64,000 bases of DNA from NCBI GenBank assembly GCA_016214855.1, contig JACRMT010000005.1:124001-188000 (forward strand). Reading direction: 5' to 3'. Within the stretch, counting starts at the first letter, position 1; each line of letters opens with the position of its first letter. The notes under the pieces are model-generated. The model was not told where the DNA came from and ran no database searches. It saw only the letters and a list, made by a program, of their open reading frames with translations. Source of the stretch: Nitrospirota bacterium (GTDB lineage: Bacteria; Nitrospirota; Thermodesulfovibrionia; Thermodesulfovibrionales; UBA6898). Below are positions 32,729-40,550 of the stretch, piece by piece. Made by a program: the position numbers and the translations under genes.

Positions 32729-33904
32729 TCACTCATGGTATCTCATGATCTTAAAGCCTTTGCCTTTGCAGAACTGGTCCTTTTCAGCCTCTTTCAGGTC
32801 TTCGCATACCATTTCTGAAACGAGCTGCTTAAACGTGATCTCGGGTTTCCAGCCCAGTTTCTTCCTGGCCTTTGAAGCATCTCCCAGCAGGGTCTCAACC
32901 TCGGTCGGCCTGAAATACCGCGGATCTATCTCCACCACAACGTCTCCCGGCTGAAGGCCGTGATGGGTGATGAGTGATGGGTGATGAGTATCTGAGCGGT
33001 CTTTACTGCCTACTGCCTTCTGCTTACTGCTTACTTTACTTACGATGCCCTTTTCTTTTACTCCCTTGCCTGTCCAGGTTATACCGATGCCGACCTCTTT
33101 GAATGCAAGCTCGACAAAATTCCGAACTGAATACTGCCTGCCTGTTGCAATCACATAGTCATCCGGCTGTTTCTGCTGCAGCACGAGCCACATGGCCTTT
33201 ACATAGTCTTTTGCATGGCCCCAGTCCCTTTTTGCATCGATATTGCCGAGATAGATCTTTTTCTGAAGGCCGAGACAGATGCGGGCAACTGCCCGGGTGA
33301 TCTTTCTGGTCACGAAGGTCTCGCCCCGGACCGGCGATTCATGGTTAAAGAGAATGCCATTACTTGCGTGCATGGCGTATGCCTCGCGGTAATTCACCGT
33401 GATCCAGTATGAATAGAGCTTGGCAACCGCGTACGGGCTTCGCGGATAAAAGGGCGTTGTCTCTTTCTGGGGCGTCTCCTGAACCTTGCCGTACAGTTCG
33501 CTTGTGGAGGCCTGATAGAACTTCACCTTTTTCGTCATGGTTAAAATGCGCAGGGCTTCAAGGAGTCTGAGCGTGCCGAGCGCATCGGCATTTGCCGTAT
33601 ATTCAGGCGTTTCAAACGACACATGCACATGCGACTGGGCAGCAAGGTTGTATATCTCGTCCGGCTGTGTCTCCTGAATGATGCGAATGAGGTTGGTCGA
33701 ATCAGTAAGGTCGCCGTAATGAAGTTTGAACCCGGTTTTCTTTTCGTGGGGGTCCTGATAGAGGTGGTCGATCCTCTGCGTGTTGAAGAGCGACGAACGG
33801 CGCTTGATGCCGTGGACCATGTATCCCTTGTTCAGGAGGAGTTCGGCCAGATATGCCCCGTCCTGCCCGGTGATCCCTGTAATGAGTGCGGTCTTCTGTT
33901 TCAT
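32729..33904 (-). CDS. gmd: GDP-mannose 4,6-dehydratase with in-frame repeat insertion
   Basis: This encodes 391 residues. Signatures: [57 protein letters not shown], the catalytic [39 protein letters not shown] and [16 protein letters not shown]. It converts GDP-mannose to GDP-4-keto-6-deoxymannose for the fucose synthase downstream. It is about 25-30 residues longer than typical because of a Ser/Lys/His-rich insertion near 290-318 ([19 protein letters not shown]), repeat-encoded and in frame, just before [16 protein letters not shown] plausible promoter lies at 33942-33971. Confidence 0.95.
   Translation of the reverse strand: MKQKTALITGITGQDGAYLAELLLNKGYMVHGIKRRSSLFNTQRIDHLYQDPHEKKTGFKLHYGDLTDSTNLIRIIQETQPDEIYNLAAQSHVHVSFETPEYTANADALGTLRLLEALRILTMTKKVKFYQASTSELYGKVQETPQKETTPFYPRSPYAVAKLYSYWITVNYREAYAMHASNGILFNHESPVRGETFVTRKITRAVARICLGLQKKIYLGNIDAKRDWGHAKDYVKAMWLVLQQKQPDDYVIATGRQYSVRNFVELAFKEVGIGITWTGKGVKEKGIVSKVSSKQKAVGSKDRSDTHHPSLITHHGLQPGDVVVEIDPRYFRPTEVETLLGDASKARKKLGWKPEITFKQLVSEMVCEDLKEAEKDQFCKGKGFKIMRYHE
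32955..33048. repeat. in-frame heptamer insertion inside gmd
   Basis: One half is GTGATGG/GTGATGA units (32960-32988), the same heptamer as in manC. The other half is CTACTGC, CTTCTGC and CTTACTG units (33006-33035), the same motif as the borders of the four-helix-bundle element. It adds about 30 codons in a surface region of a highly conserved enzyme. Confidence 0.75.
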
Positions 33905-33941
33905 CGGTTTCCCCTTTAAGGCTGCGTATATACTGACGGAT

Positions 33942-33971
33942 ATTATACTTTGAGCGGATATGAATCGTCAC
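33942..33971 (-). promoter_or_regulatory. putative sigma70 promoter for gmd
   Basis: On the minus strand, a consensus TATAAT (33947-33942) lies 18 bases behind GTGACG (33971-33966), a 4 of 6 match to the -35 box. The -10 box is 38 bases before the gmd ATG. Confidence 0.45.
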
Positions 33972-34130
33972 GCTTCATGGCAAAGGCAGAGATGAAGATG
34001 GCCAAGGGTTATGGCTACAGGGATGAGGCAGGCTATAGGCTTATGGCTAAAGGTAGCAGCCCTTCTCCGTATGTACTCAGCACTCTTCACGAATTACGCT
34101 TTACGCTTCACGGCCTTTCCCTGCTTTGGG
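33955..34130. repeat. repeat-rich spacer upstream of gmd
   Basis: There is no credible gene. It contains GAATCGTCACGCTTC near 33962, purine-rich ATGGCTACAGG/ATGGCTAAAGG units (34010-34060) and heptamers GAATTACGCTTTACGCTTCACG (34089-34110). A spurious open frame runs through it only because the repeats lack stops. Confidence 0.5.
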
Positions 34131-34137
34131 GCCTTTA

Positions 34138-35481
34138 TCACGCCTTTATGATCTTCTTATTTACAATCCCGGCCTTATGAAAGGCATTTCGCGTATCAAT
34201 GATGCAGGCAGCATAGCGTGCGATGAACGGATAGTCGTACGCAGAGTGGTCGGTCAGAAGCAGCACAATATCAGCTTTTTTCAGCGCTGCAGGCGTCAGT
34301 TTTTTCGATTTCATATCAATATCAGGATAGTGGCGGTGTCCTCTGCATAGGGGGACCAGGGGATCGTTATATTCCACTCTGGCGCCCTTTTCCTTCAGAA
34401 GCTGCATAATGCGCAGGGACGGTGACTCCCTCTGATCGTCTATATCCTTCTTGTACGCAACCCCCAGGACCAATATCCCGGCCTTGTTGATGCTCTTTCC
34501 TTTTTGGTTCAGGGTCTCGATCGTCTTCTGCACCACATAATACGGCATGCTGGTATTGATCTCGCCTGCCAATTCGATGAAGCGTGTTGAGAAATCATAC
34601 TCCCGGGCCTTCCAGGTGAGATAAAAAGGATCGATCGGTATGCAGTGGCCGCCAAGGCCGGGGCCGGGGTAGAAGGCCTGGAACCCGAATGGCTTTGTTT
34701 TTGCCGCCTCGATCACCTCCCAGATGTCGATATCCATCTTGTCAAAGAGCATCTTCATCTCATTTACCAGGGCGATATTGACCGAGCGGTAGATATTTTC
34801 GAGAAGCTTTGCCGCCTCTGCGACCTTTGGCGATGAGACGGGAACTGTCTTTGTAACAACCTTGTCATACAGGGCCTTTGCAGCCCTGAGGCATTGCGTT
34901 GAATAGCCGCCGACCACCTTCGGGATGGTTGAGGTCGAAAAGTCCCTGTTGTTGGGGTCTTCGCGCTCAGGGGAAAAGGCGAGATAGAAATCCTTCCCGG
35001 CCTTCAGTCCTTTTTCTTCAAGTATGCGCCGCAGGTCCTCATCCGTGGTGCCGGGATAGGTGGTCGATTCCAGAACCACAAGCTGGCCTTTTCTGAGATG
35101 CCGGGCTATGGCGCGGCCGGTGTTAAAGACATAGGTCATGTCAGGTTCGCGATTTTTGTTCAGCGGCGTAGGAACGCAGATGATAATGCAGTCCATGTTC
35201 GACAACCGGGCAAAATCGGTTGTCGGCTGGAAAGCTGAGGAGCTTGCAGGCTGGCCGGCCCTCGTATCCTTTCTGCAGATAGCTGCAATAGTTTCACTCG
35301 GGATATGTTTTATATAGCTCCTGCCCTTGTTCAGAAGATCGATCTTTTTCTGATCTATATCAAACCCGGTGACCTTAAATCCGGCCCTGCAGAACTCGAT
35401 AATGAGCGGCAGGCCGACATACCCGAGCCCGATAACGCCTATCCGAGCCTTGTTATTCTTTATCTTATCCAGAAGTTCCAT
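34138..35481 (-). CDS. nucleotide-sugar dehydrogenase (UDP-HexNAc 6-dehydrogenase type)
   Basis: This encodes 447 residues of the UDP-glucose/GDP-mannose dehydrogenase family. GVIGLGYVGLPLIIEFCRAGF binds NAD, VPTPLNKNREPDMTYV and VLESTTYPGTTDEDL are family blocks. KPFGFQAFYPGPGLGGHCIPIDPFYL is the active-site region of the WbpA/TviB subgroup, although the catalytic Cys loop in GGHCIPIDP is common to all. It makes a UDP-uronic acid. A short repeat-derived stretch (TRAGQPASSSAF) is inserted near 72-84. It lies upstream of gmd on the same strand and its start overlaps the vapC stop by 17 bases. Confidence 0.93.
   Translation of the reverse strand: MELLDKIKNNKARIGVIGLGYVGLPLIIEFCRAGFKVTGFDIDQKKIDLLNKGRSYIKHIPSETIAAICRKDTRAGQPASSSAFQPTTDFARLSNMDCIIICVPTPLNKNREPDMTYVFNTGRAIARHLRKGQLVVLESTTYPGTTDEDLRRILEEKGLKAGKDFYLAFSPEREDPNNRDFSTSTIPKVVGGYSTQCLRAAKALYDKVVTKTVPVSSPKVAEAAKLLENIYRSVNIALVNEMKMLFDKMDIDIWEVIEAAKTKPFGFQAFYPGPGLGGHCIPIDPFYLTWKAREYDFSTRFIELAGEINTSMPYYVVQKTIETLNQKGKSINKAGILVLGVAYKKDIDDQRESPSLRIMQLLKEKGARVEYNDPLVPLCRGHRHYPDIDMKSKKLTPAALKKADIVLLLTDHSAYDYPFIARYAACIIDTRNAFHKAGIVNKKIIKA
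35223..35265. repeat. AGCTTGC-type repeat inside the dehydrogenase gene
   Basis: The block GGAAAGCTGAGGAGCTTGC followed by AGGCTGGCCGGCC encodes the RAGQPASSSAF stretch in frame. It is the same unit type as at 26641, 31018 and 51088. Confidence 0.55.
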
Positions 35482-35920
35482 GCATTACCCCCGTTGAAAT
35501 GCTGACAATTTGATCTATAGATCGCTTTTCGATTCTAATGCCTTCAATCTTGTCGAAGTCCCGCGCATTTGCAGTGACAATGGTGTAATCCATGGAAAGC
35601 GCAGTTGCCGCTATGATGAGGTCGTGGGCTCCAACACGTACGCCCTTTTTTGCCAACGTTGCCCAGAGCCGCGCATAGATGCGAGCTACTGCGGTGTCGA
35701 AAGGAAATGCCGGGAAAAGTTCTATGACCTTTTCAACGAATGCCAGCCTTTTTGTCTTGCGTGATTCGGTGTCTGCGCGTTCAACCCCATGCAGAAGCCC
35801 GGCAACGGTAACAACGCTTATGCCAAAAGGTTCATCTTCACGACCGCGAACAAGCGTATCTATATCGTCCGCGTTGCGTTCAAGCGAGATGATCTCGCTG
35901 GTGTCGAAGATCACTCCCAT
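35465..35920 (-). CDS. VapC-type PIN-domain toxin
   Basis: This encodes 151 residues. PIN-domain acidic residues are in place: FDTSEIISLE at the N-terminus, VVTVAGLLHGVERA, GAHDLIIAATALSMDYTIVTANARDFDKIEGI. It is an RNase toxin by family. Its start overlaps the antitoxin stop by 10 bases, the usual coupling, and its stop overlaps the start of the sugar dehydrogenase. This pair appears intact. Confidence 0.92.
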   Translation of the reverse strand: MGVIFDTSEIISLERNADDIDTLVRGREDEPFGISVVTVAGLLHGVERADTESRKTKRLAFVEKVIELFPAFPFDTAVARIYARLWATLAKKGVRVGAHDLIIAATALSMDYTIVTANARDFDKIEGIRIEKRSIDQIVSISTGVMHGTSG

Positions 35921-36192
35921 GAGCTGCTATCAGGCATTGCAGGTTGATCATGGCACAGGTCATTAATATCGCGCGCAAACTGCAGACTATCGTCGCCGAG
36001 GCGGGGAAGATTCTTAATGAGAAGCCGAAGCTCGCCCATGGTCCGAAGAGTTCCTATTGATTCAACAGGCACGATCGCAGCCGTCGGTTTGCCCCCCCTC
36101 ATCACGGTAAAGGAATCTCTTTTATATTTTACAGAGTTCAGTATATCCGAGAACTCACGCGCAGCATCTGTTGCATTAATCGTTTTTATCAT
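35911..36192 (-). CDS. Phd/YefM-type VapB antitoxin
   Basis: This encodes 93 residues: INATDAAREFSDILNSVKYKRDSFTVMRGGKPTAAIVPVE is a typical Phd/YefM DNA-binding N-terminus, with an acidic, Trp-ended C-terminal tail that should cover the toxin. It should repress its own promoter together with the toxin; an inverted repeat over the -10 box (36207-36231) is a likely operator. Confidence 0.9.
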   Translation of the reverse strand: MIKTINATDAAREFSDILNSVKYKRDSFTVMRGGKPTAAIVPVESIGTLRTMGELRLLIKNLPRLGDDSLQFARDINDLCHDQPAMPDSSSWE

Positions 36193-36206
36193 ACAAATAT
36201 CCTCTC

Positions 36207-36231
36207 TGATAATCTGATTATAATATTATCA
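36207..36231 (-). promoter_or_regulatory. vapBC promoter/operator
   Basis: Inverted arms TGATAAT and ATTATCA are 11 bases apart, and a minus-strand TATAAT (36222-36217) lies between them, 25 bases upstream of the antitoxin ATG. Binding there would block the promoter, the usual autoregulation of such pairs. Confidence 0.6.
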
Positions 36232-36263
36232 TATATTAATCTACTATGGGCCATTCATCCTGT

Positions 36264-36292
36264 CAATATTACTCGACCAAAGAGTAATATTG
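36264..36292. repeat. perfect 11-base inverted repeat
   Basis: CAATATTACTC and GAGTAATATTG enclose a 7-base loop, 72 bases upstream of the vapB start. It could be a second operator, a terminator for something lost, or the end of an old insertion. Confidence 0.5.
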
Positions 36293-36406
36293 CTCAATGA
36301 GATGAGTAACTGTGCAGGTCATATGCAAGCCCTTGGTCTCATGTCTTTTCATACAAGTAATGAATAGTTATCAAGAATAGATCAGTCTCAATAACTTGTC
36401 AGATCA

Positions 36407-36617
36407 TCATATCCCGAACGCTCCCCATACGCGATGGGTCGATTTTTCGGCAAAGCTATCGAAGGTGATGACATCCACCGAAATAGAGGGATTTCGTTCC
36501 CGGAAGCCGGCATAAGTGGCGGGGGAAAATGTCTCCGGATTTGCTTTTATCTCAAAACCGTACTGCCCCAGCACCACAAAATCCAGCTCTGTTTTGTCCT
36601 GTGTTCTCCAAAAACAA
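36407..36617 (-). pseudogene. 3' fragment of a DUF4143-type ATPase gene
   Basis: It is nearly identical to 42901-43108, the C-terminal ~70 codons of the intact ATPase at 42901-44142, including the 3' flank TGTCAGATCATCATATCC. It has no ATPase domain. It ends upstream directly at a REP unit (36621). Confidence 0.85.
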
Positions 36618-36620
36618 ATG

Positions 36621-36667
36621 TCATTATAATCCCTGCACCTCCGGGGTGCAAGGATTTGGGTTAGGGG
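36621..36667 (+). repeat. REP-like palindrome, copy 1
   Basis: The unit is CATTATAATC, then CTGCACC-TCCGG-GGTGCAAG, then GATTTGGGTTAGGGGG. The 8-base arms CTTGCACC and GGTGCAAG (one mismatch here) form a hairpin with loop TCCGG. This copy is followed by GGCTCTCAGC and then the 3' end of a nucleotidyltransferase gene. Confidence 0.85.
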
Positions 36668-36703
36668 GCTTGGCTCTCAGCTTTTGAACTCACACTTCAC
36701 GTT

Positions 36704-37827
36704 TTACAGTCTCTTTGTTTTCTTGAACAGCATGATGAAGGGATTCAGGAGGTAATAGGGGAGTGTCCTGAGGGAGCTCTGGGGGAGGTTGTACCTGAGG
36801 CGGATCTCGGCTGAAGAAGGGAATATCCTGCGAAGGAGGACCCTGAAGATATCGAGCGGGGAGTCAAGAAGGGCAAGAAGCACTGCCATTCTGAGGTGGG
36901 GTTTGACATCCTGACGAAACAGGCCCTTGATGACATACCGTTTGAGAAAAGCATACCCGATCAGATTTCTCTGCGTTATCTCATTTGGGATATCGATGCC
37001 GGATGCATCATGCATGAGCTTCAGGGTGAACAGCGCAAGCCTCTTCATCTTCAGATGATCGGCAGAGGCCATGAACTTATCCCAGTCGAACTTCCGGCTC
37101 AGAAGCGCCGGCATGAGCACCGCATGGTGAAGCGGCATAAAGCCCTTGGAATACAGCCTGAATATCAGATACAGAAGATACTTTTCATTTGAAAGACAGG
37201 GGAGTGCCGCGCCCCGGAAAATCATCTCTTCTGCATCTTTCCACCAGTATGCAGAGGATGCCTCAAAATACCTTCTCACCAGGTTCCAGTGCAGCTCCAG
37301 CACATGCGCGCCCTTATGCAGGTGGAGGTGATAGACGCCTGCCAACTGGTCCTGCTCACCAATCCCTTTGCTGAGATCATATCCGGCTGCAATAAGGGTC
37401 TCCCGTGCCGTATCCAGATCGTCCCTCCGGACCAGCAGATCTATATCCGAGGTGGGGTACAGGCCCATATCGCCAAGCAGGGTCTCTGCTGCAAAAGAAC
37501 CTTTGAGCGGGATGGAGTTTATCCCATCCCTGCGCAGGATATCGATCAGGTGCAGGGTCTCTTCGAGATGAGCTGCATTTCTTTGTAAGGTCGCTATATA
37601 GTGCTTCTCAGCCGTTCCGTGATCAGAGCAGGAACGATCTGGATCGAAGCAAGGTTTTTATAGAGAAGCGGCGTCACCTGGTTCAGGGTTGCCAGTTGGA
37701 TCAGCCGGTCATAGTCGAGCGGCCTTGCTGTGTCGGACAGGATTGTCTGAACCTCCTGCATCACCATATCAGATGGCACAGGTTGAGAAATGAGGAGAAC
37801 AATACGCTCTTCAGGAGATAACTTCAT
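36704..37827 (-). pseudogene. frameshifted nucleotidyltransferase-family protein
   Basis: This is a paralogue of the intact 377-residue gene at 46671-47804. The start MKLSPEERIVLLISQP (37827) reads well until LRSTI near 37594; a one-base loss there moves the rest (HYIATLQRNAAHLEET, then MGLYPTSDIDLLVRRDD) into another frame, which runs to 36704. Placing one base back restores the full alignment with the paralogue. The Asp-x-Asp of SDIDLLV is the catalytic pair of this nucleotidyltransferase fold, often found in capsule loci. It is probably inactive unless the shift is a sequencing error. Confidence 0.85.
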
Positions 37828-37880
37828 GGGGGTATTGTGTAATCCTCGCACCACTTCAAGGCCGAAGGGACTGCACTTCT

Positions 37881-38312
37881 TCACAGTGGTCGGGTAAAAC
37901 TCATGCCTACGTGGGAGAAATGATCATCTTCGGTGAGGATTAAGGGAATCCCTTGTCCTTTCATGACAAGCATAGATGTAAGATCAGTAAATGATATCCC
38001 TGGTTTATCATGGAGTTTCAGCCGTAACTGTATCGCTTTTTCAAATACCTTCGGGGAAACCGGGACTATTTCAACATATCCCTGTGTGCATGCTAACTGA
38101 ATCAAGCGTAATGCGTCAGCCGCGGACTTTCCCGCAACACGTTTAAACAAGAGAGTGAACGTTTCATCAAGAACATAGTCAGATGTGTATATTTTGCCAC
38201 CATGCAGACGGAACTTTCGATAAAAAGTATTTACTTCTTTATGGCGGGGCTCACGTTTATTGTAAAGTACGATCCAACCCCATGTGTCAATGAAGAGCCT
38301 ATCCGGCATCAA
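37881..38312 (-). CDS. PIN-domain toxin
   Basis: This encodes 143 residues. DRLFIDTWGWIVLYNKRE, SDYVLDETFTLLF and SFTDLTSMLVMKGQGIPLILTEDDHFSHVG carry the four acidic PIN residues. It overlaps the preceding antitoxin by 4 bases, so the two are coupled. It appears intact. Confidence 0.9.
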   Translation of the reverse strand: MMPDRLFIDTWGWIVLYNKREPRHKEVNTFYRKFRLHGGKIYTSDYVLDETFTLLFKRVAGKSAADALRLIQLACTQGYVEIVPVSPKVFEKAIQLRLKLHDKPGISFTDLTSMLVMKGQGIPLILTEDDHFSHVGMSFTRPL

Positions 38313-38551
38313 CCGTACAGTTCCTCATCAATCGCACAGGAGAAAGGCTTAATGCTGATCTTTCCAATCAGCTTCAAAATGGGATCTTTTTCTGGAACAA
38401 GACGCTTGACCGACGTTGATGACCCGATTTGATGGCGTTTGGTCAGAATAAACTCAGTAAAGTCCAGTATCTCCTGCAGATCATCTGCGGAGAGCTTGCT
38501 TAAGTGCTGAACCACCTGCTTTTTGTAAGAAAGGGATTTCGCTGCCTGCAT
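38309..38551 (-). CDS. antitoxin partner of the PIN toxin
   Basis: This encodes 80 residues: VVQHLSKLSADDLQEILDFTEFILTKRHQ is a short helical motif seen in small DUF2281-like antitoxins, followed by a basic/hydrophobic tail. Its function is inferred from the overlap with the PIN gene and its size. GGAGGC lies upstream of the ATG. Confidence 0.75.
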   Translation of the reverse strand: MQAAKSLSYKKQVVQHLSKLSADDLQEILDFTEFILTKRHQIGSSTSVKRLVPEKDPILKLIGKISIKPFSCAIDEELYG

Positions 38552-38622
38552 CTTATTGCCTCCTTGTCAATGCGCTATTATATCAAATTGACGCAGAACT
38601 CATCATAAAAGTTTGGTCATGG

Positions 38623-38670
38623 CTTCACATCGCCCGTGTAAAAATCAAAGACAGCGCCGGGCATGTATCC
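38623..38670 (-). pseudogene. scrap of a WecG/TagA-type glycosyltransferase
   Basis: The sixteen codons read GAVFDFYTGDVK, the same conserved stretch as in the longer fragment at 45780-46124. There is nothing else of the gene here. The degenerate sequence GCACTCCAGGGTGGGAGG at 38699 resembles a decayed REP unit. Confidence 0.6.
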
Positions 38671-38744
38671 ATGATCTTCAGGGACTCTTGGCCCTGTGCA
38701 CTCCAGGGTGGGAGGATTCGGGCTTTTACGGGGCCAAAGGAAAA

Positions 38745-38960
38745 TTACCTGAATTTCAGGAAGTCGTCCAAAGAGATGCCGCTTTTCTTATCAGTCCTCG
38801 CAATAATCCAGGGGCTAATTCGTTATGATTAGGAATTGAAAGAGTGGGTCTTGATTGATGATAGAGTATCATGTGGCTGCCGGTCTGATGATCCACAGTA
38901 ACCAAACTGCTCAAAGATCCTGACTGTATCCTTTCCGGAAAGGTTGGAGAGCACCCCCAC
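38745..38960 (-). pseudogene. hicA: HicA-type toxin, twice frameshifted
   Basis: The gene starts at GTG 38960 right after the hicB stop and reads LSGKDTVRIFEQFGY. It changes frame to VDHQTGSHMILYHQ and PNHNELAPGLLRGLIRK, and changes frame again to SGISLDDFLKFR before a TAA at 38747. Together these are the full HicA double-stranded-RNA-binding-like fold, including the catalytic His of QTGSH. Two one-base changes destroy it. Confidence 0.85.
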
Positions 38961-39179
38961 CTAAACAGTAACCTCTCCCAAAAAGACTTCTTGTTCTTCG
39001 TGACGGACCAGCCTTCCGTGTTTTTCCTCTACAAACAGCCATCCCTTTATTGCATCTCTTACGTTTTGGAGTGCCTCATCCATAGTCTTACCCTGGCTCA
39101 TGCAGCCGACGAGGTCAGGAACATCCACAACATAGCCATCATAATCGGTGTCATGGGTAATAACGACCTTGAATCTCAT
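38961..39179 (-). CDS. hicB: HicB-family antitoxin
   Basis: This encodes 72 residues from ATG 39179, with AGGAGG at the correct distance; longer frames read into repeat DNA. FKVVITHDTDYDGYVVDVPDLVGCMSQGKTMDEALQNVRDAIKGWL is the HicB RNase H-like fold. It lacks a separate C-terminal DNA-binding domain, as in short HicB proteins. The cognate toxin gene right downstream is broken, so this antitoxin is now an orphan. Confidence 0.9.
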   Translation of the reverse strand: MRFKVVITHDTDYDGYVVDVPDLVGCMSQGKTMDEALQNVRDAIKGWLFVEEKHGRLVRHEEQEVFLGEVTV

Positions 39180-39231
39180 AGCAAACCTCCTCGCAGATAT
39201 TTCTTTTGTTAGTATATCACATCTGCACCTG

Positions 39232-39320
39232 CGCCTCGTGTCTCTACGCTTCATCCTCCCCGGCGAAACCGCCTGTGGCGGGCGCATTACGCATCACGCA
39301 TTACGCATTACGCATCACGG
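39232..39320. repeat. heptamer repeat block (GCATTAC/GCATCAC)
   Basis: Around 39287-39318 there are GCATTAC, GCATCAC, GCATTAC, GCATTAC and GCATCAC units in series, preceded by CGTGTCTCTACGCTTC. It belongs to the same class as the blocks inside manC and gmd. It lies between hicB and a glycosyltransferase scrap. Confidence 0.75.
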
Positions 39321-39327
39321 CCTCTAA

Positions 39328-39447
39328 AGATGACACGGAGGAGGAAGGAGGGGTTTGATATGAAATTGCGGTACCAGAGGCGGCGGGGTTCGCGGAGCAG
39401 GCGGGGCAGCCATTCAAGCCCCAGTTTCTGAAATACAGGATGGGAAC
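39328..39447 (-). pseudogene. 3' fragment of a WecG/TagA-type gene
   Basis: The codons read RSHPVFQKLGLEWLPRLL and REPRRLWYRNFISNPSF, nearly identical to the end of the fragment at 45780. The upstream edge is fused directly to a PIN-domain gene near 39447. Confidence 0.8.
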
Positions 39448-39677
39448 GCTTCAGTGCGAAGCAATTGCACAAAATTCTGAAGTTCTGCATCGGAAGCAGC
39501 AAGGCGTTTTCTGATCTTGGGATAAGCCAGAACTCTGGAGATCTCGTCGCAGATGGCATCGGACATCAGCAACAAAACCTTTTCGTCCTTGACCATATTG
39601 ATAATCCTGTCCGGGTTGGAGCCTGAGATGAGAAGAGCGCTGATAAGCTGATTGGTATCCAGAACGATTCGGATCAT
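39447..39677 (-). pseudogene. PIN-domain toxin cut by a glycosyltransferase fragment
   Basis: About 77 codons (IRIVLDTNQLISALLISGSNPDRI; LLMSDAICDEISRVLAYPKIRKRL) match the N-terminal half of COG1569-type PIN toxins, which usually run to ~140 residues. The second acidic half is missing; the frame runs instead into the WecG fragment and stops. It is most likely inactive. Confidence 0.8.
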
Positions 39678-39933
39678 CGCCGTGCGGCGGTCAGGGCATC
39701 TGAAATATCCTCATCAACAGGGGTGGAACGATCCGCAGTTTCCTGCAGAGAGCTGTATAATCTGAAAAATTCTTCACGCTTACCTTCATGTTCAGATACT
39801 TCTCAATCGGAATGATAGCCACCAGCGGTTTGCCGGAACGCTCAACAATATACTCATCATCCTTGAGAGAAACCTCGTTCATTACCTGTCCGAGATTCTG
39901 TCGTGCTTTGATGGCTGATACCGTTTTTAACAT
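39674..39933 (-). pseudogene. Phd/YefM antitoxin with a C-terminal frameshift
   Basis: It starts at ATG 39933 and reads LKTVSAIKARQNLGQVMNEVSLKDDEYIVERSGKPLVAIIPIEKY. After YLNMK the frame slips. In the next frame a natural tail follows (KREEFFRLYSSLQETADRS, DEDISDALTAARR), whose TGA overlaps the ATG of the PIN gene. The DNA-binding half could still be made. Confidence 0.75.
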
Positions 39934-40064
39934 AGCACCTCCTATGACCATTATGGTTGATATGATTACACTGGTTATTAGTTGATGGGGTCAAGGGGAA
40001 GCTTACAGTGTGATAGAAATTTTATAGCACCTGTGCTCCAAGCTTTTTTGTGTCTCTCATGTCA

Positions 40065-40090
40065 TCCTTGCACCTCCGGGGTGCAGGCAA
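40065..40090 (+). repeat. REP-like palindrome, copy 2 (core only)
   Basis: CCTTGCACC-TCCGG-GGTGCAGG is present without the usual leader and G-rich tail. It is followed by CAAATGGGAGGCTGG and the end of a broken RAYT gene, the same order as at 42075. Confidence 0.8.
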
Positions 40091-40109
40091 ATGGGAGGCT
40101 GGAGATGAT

Positions 40110-40404
40110 TTACTCCAGATGCAGGGATTTCATATGGGCAAGAGAGCGCTGATATTCCTTTTGATCGAGCACAAAATCGCGGTAAGCAGAGCGGCTCCGA
40201 AACAGCCCCTCATCCCGAACACACAACGCATCTTTGGTTTCGTCCACATAGTACATTGCCCATGAAGGCCGAAATACCATTGCCCTTACGCTGCTGCAGT
40301 GCAATATGCAGGTGTGTCGGCATGATGCAGTACGAAATGCAGTAGCCTGCTATGCTCTTGGTAAAAACGTGATAGAAAGCATCGGTGGATAAATGATCTC
40401 TTTT
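40110..40404 (-). pseudogene. RAYT transposase copy with internal deletions
   Basis: It consists of three pieces of the intact gene at 42122-42769 joined together: the C-terminal 45 codons, a middle block containing MPTHLHI and an N-terminal block (HVFTKSIAGYCI). The pieces between are missing. It joins directly to an ATPase fragment at about 40404. Confidence 0.85.
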
Positions 40405-40548
40405 TCATCCACCGAAATAGAGGGATTCCGTTCCCGGAAGCTGGCATAGGTGGCGGGGGAAAATGTCTCCGGATTTGCTTTTATCTCAAAACCGTACTGC
40501 CCCAGCACCACAAAATCCAGCTCTGTTTTATCCTGTGTTCTCCAAAAA
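40404..40548 (-). pseudogene. DUF4143-type ATPase 3' fragment, second copy
   Basis: It is nearly identical to 42967-43108 of the intact ATPase gene. Both of its edges are abrupt junctions: to RAYT sequence on the left and to the 3' end of a different ATPase gene on the right. Confidence 0.85.
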
Positions 40549-40550
40549 CC

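Noticed and set aside
33950-34180. 76-codon open frame in the spacer before gmd
   Set aside because: It is made of repeat units and overlaps the end of the dehydrogenase gene; no credible start site or homology.
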